The notes below the pieces were generated by a model that saw only the letters and a list, made by a program, of their open reading frames with translations, did no database searches and was not told where the DNA came from. Position numbers and translations under genes: made by a program. From JANQGG01 sp964642175 (lineage in GTDB: Bacteria; Bacteroidota; Chlorobiia; Chlorobiales; Chloroherpetonaceae): 64,000 nt of DNA. The stretch is from NCBI GenBank assembly GCA_964642175.1, contig CAZXOK010000008.1, positions 69,067 to 133,066 on the forward strand, read 5' to 3'. Of this stretch, positions 62,799 to 64,000 are shown piece by piece. Each line of letters starts with the position of its first letter. The first letter of the stretch is position 1.

Positions 62799-63901
62799 TT
62801 TTTAATTCCTTTTGGTGCACCCATGATTTTTACTTTCACGCCATCCTTCAACATATCCTGACCTGAAATAACAATTCGATCGCTATTATTTAAACCATCG
62901 ATTATTTGTATTTTGTTGCCCGAAGTAATACCTGTTTTAATTATTGTTCTATATGCAATGCTGTCGGCATCCACTGTGAAAACAAAATTCTTGTTGTCGG
63001 GTGAAGTGAGTACTGCATATTCCGGAATAGTAAGTGCTTCGTCAATAATAGCAACCGGAATTTTAATCGTTGCCATCATACCGGGCAACAGTGATTTATT
63101 AAAATTTTGAAGTTTAATATCAAATTTAACACTACGAGAAACAGGGTCAATTTGCGGATAAACGAGGCTAATAGCACCCTGTAATGTATCGTTGGGATAT
63201 GCATTGAGGATAACGGGTAATTTTTTCCCTTGTTTAATTGCTTCAAAATAGCGTTCATTTAATTCGGCTTTAATTACCAAAGAACCCATATCGGTTATTG
63301 TAATTATATTCTCTTTTGTTGAAACCTGACTGCCTCTATCTGACCAACGTTGCGTAACTAAACCGTTCATTGGGCATACCACAGGAATGGTTTTATACAT
63401 ATTTTTAGCATATCCTAAATCAGACTTCGACTTTTCAATATCGGATAACAAATCTTGATAGCCATCCGAATTTTTATCAGTTGTTTTTAGTTTGTGTTCT
63501 AAGCTTTCAATCTTTTCAATATTTGATGATATCAAAGAGACCCTATCGCTTGGATTGATTACGGCAATCAATTTGTCTTTCTCTACATATTGATTCTCAC
63601 GTGCGAAAAGAGTTTCAAGAATTCCATCGGCAGGCGATTTAACTTCTGTTACAATATTGGCTTGTACCGTTCCGGTAATATCAATAGCAGATGCCATTTG
63701 AGAAACAGTTACCTTTTGAATGTTTACTATTGGAATTTTCTTTGGCTTTATATTAGCCTCTTTCTTTCCAGAGCCACATGAATAGAGACCAACCAATATT
63801 AGAACAAGAGTTATTTTATAAATTTGAATATTTGAAAATTTGAATATTTTTCTTATCTGCTGTTGAGTGTAATTAAAGTTTATGTTACGTATGTTTTTCA
63901 T
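62795..63901 (-). CDS. RND efflux periplasmic adaptor (membrane fusion lipoprotein)
   Basis: A 368-residue membrane-fusion protein that links the permease to an outer-membrane channel. A lipobox LYSC near residues 39-42 predicts lipid attachment. The lipoyl half-motifs are seen as VKSPADGILETLFARENQYV and MNGLVTQRWSDRGSQV, with an alpha-hairpin between them (LISSNIEKIESLEHKLKTTD). The beta-barrel and membrane-proximal domains follow. The unusually long head before the lipobox (MKNIRNINFNYTQQQIRKIF) may mean that the true start is later. The stop overlaps the permease start. Ninety-nine AT-rich bases remain to the window end without a gene. Confidence 0.9.
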   Translation of the reverse strand: MKNIRNINFNYTQQQIRKIFKFSNIQIYKITLVLILVGLYSCGSGKKEANIKPKKIPIVNIQKVTVSQMASAIDITGTVQANIVTEVKSPADGILETLFARENQYVEKDKLIAVINPSDRVSLISSNIEKIESLEHKLKTTDKNSDGYQDLLSDIEKSKSDLGYAKNMYKTIPVVCPMNGLVTQRWSDRGSQVSTKENIITITDMGSLVIKAELNERYFEAIKQGKKLPVILNAYPNDTLQGAISLVYPQIDPVSRSVKFDIKLQNFNKSLLPGMMATIKIPVAIIDEALTIPEYAVLTSPDNKNFVFTVDADSIAYRTIIKTGITSGNKIQIIDGLNNSDRIVISGQDMLKDGVKVKIMGAPKGIKK

Positions 63902-64000
63902 AATTAATGTGATATATAATTCATTTTCAAATTACCCCTTAAAAGGGATAATTGTCGTTACCGTTCAAATAGTTAAGTTTTGCCAATGTTTGTAAAAATT

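Noticed and set aside
1..64000. CRISPR arrays, rRNA and tRNA genes
   Set aside because: I saw no regularly spaced direct repeats, cas genes or tRNA-like cloverleaf candidates. Short tRNAs could still be missed by eye.

Overview
The window reads as a chromosomal segment of a Gram-negative bacterium of the Bacteroidota/FCB group. Support comes from a TTG-N20-TATCTTTG promoter (Bacteroidota type TTG/TAnnTTTG) upstream of the gene at 50586, weak or absent Shine-Dalgarno sites before most genes, several outer-membrane beta-barrel and lipoprotein genes, and an extracellular contractile injection system (eCIS) whose tape-measure, DUF4255, DUF5908 and DUF4157 proteins resemble those of Bacteroidota. 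I cannot fix a genus; a Balneola/Cytophaga-like lineage is a guess.

Region 1 (1-21.3 kb) is mostly ordinary chromosome. It holds the end of a two-receiver response regulator, an orphan ABC ATPase, RNase R (rnr), a large secreted metalloprotease-like/propeller/beta-barrel fusion, small hypothetical genes, hisF, pyrB, a Popeye/cNMP-binding-like membrane protein, an orphan ABC substrate-binding lipoprotein, a WD40 protein, a thioredoxin-fold protein, a POTRA/BamA-like outer-membrane protein, a giant LVIVD plus Ig/cadherin-like repeat protein and a possible DUF1207 protein.

Region 2 (21.3-50.3 kb, all minus strand) is one 16-gene eCIS locus. In transcription order: DUF4255 cap/terminator, a protein with a chitin-binding-like module, sheath, two tubes, DUF5908, LysM, VgrG-like spike, PAAR tip, gp25, two large baseplate proteins, a 1506-residue PKD-repeat fibre/cage candidate, tape measure, a 2021-residue DUF4157 protein and an AAA+ ATPase. 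Spacing is mostly 1-90 bp. The DUF4157 protein combines a leader, a metalloprotease-like core, a papain-fold amidase-like domain, amphipathic helical repeats and a GHLLNNN nuclease-like C-terminal part, so it is the best cargo/effector candidate. The 29-kb block looks like a complete contractile particle. It resembles the AlgoCIS type more than a phage or T6SS, because it has no capsid, terminase, portal or TssJLM genes.

Region 3 (50.5-57.1 kb) returns to ordinary genes: an alpha/beta hydrolase, a GyrI-like protein, a Gfo/Idh/MocA oxidoreductase, a broken or frameshifted small secreted protein, oxygen-independent coproporphyrinogen oxidase (HemN) and an HI0933-type flavoprotein.

Region 4 (57.1-64 kb) is visibly richer in A+T and carries imported-looking DNA. 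A two-gene unit (DUF1858/DUF2249 protein and DUF438-hemerythrin-PAS protein) is bounded by two structured repeats of about 135 bp that look like integron attC sites. The first bases of the unit complement the R''-like box at its end, as expected for a gene cassette. A third attC-like hairpin and a terminator lie beyond it, and an RND efflux pump pair lies upstream. No integrase gene is visible in the window.
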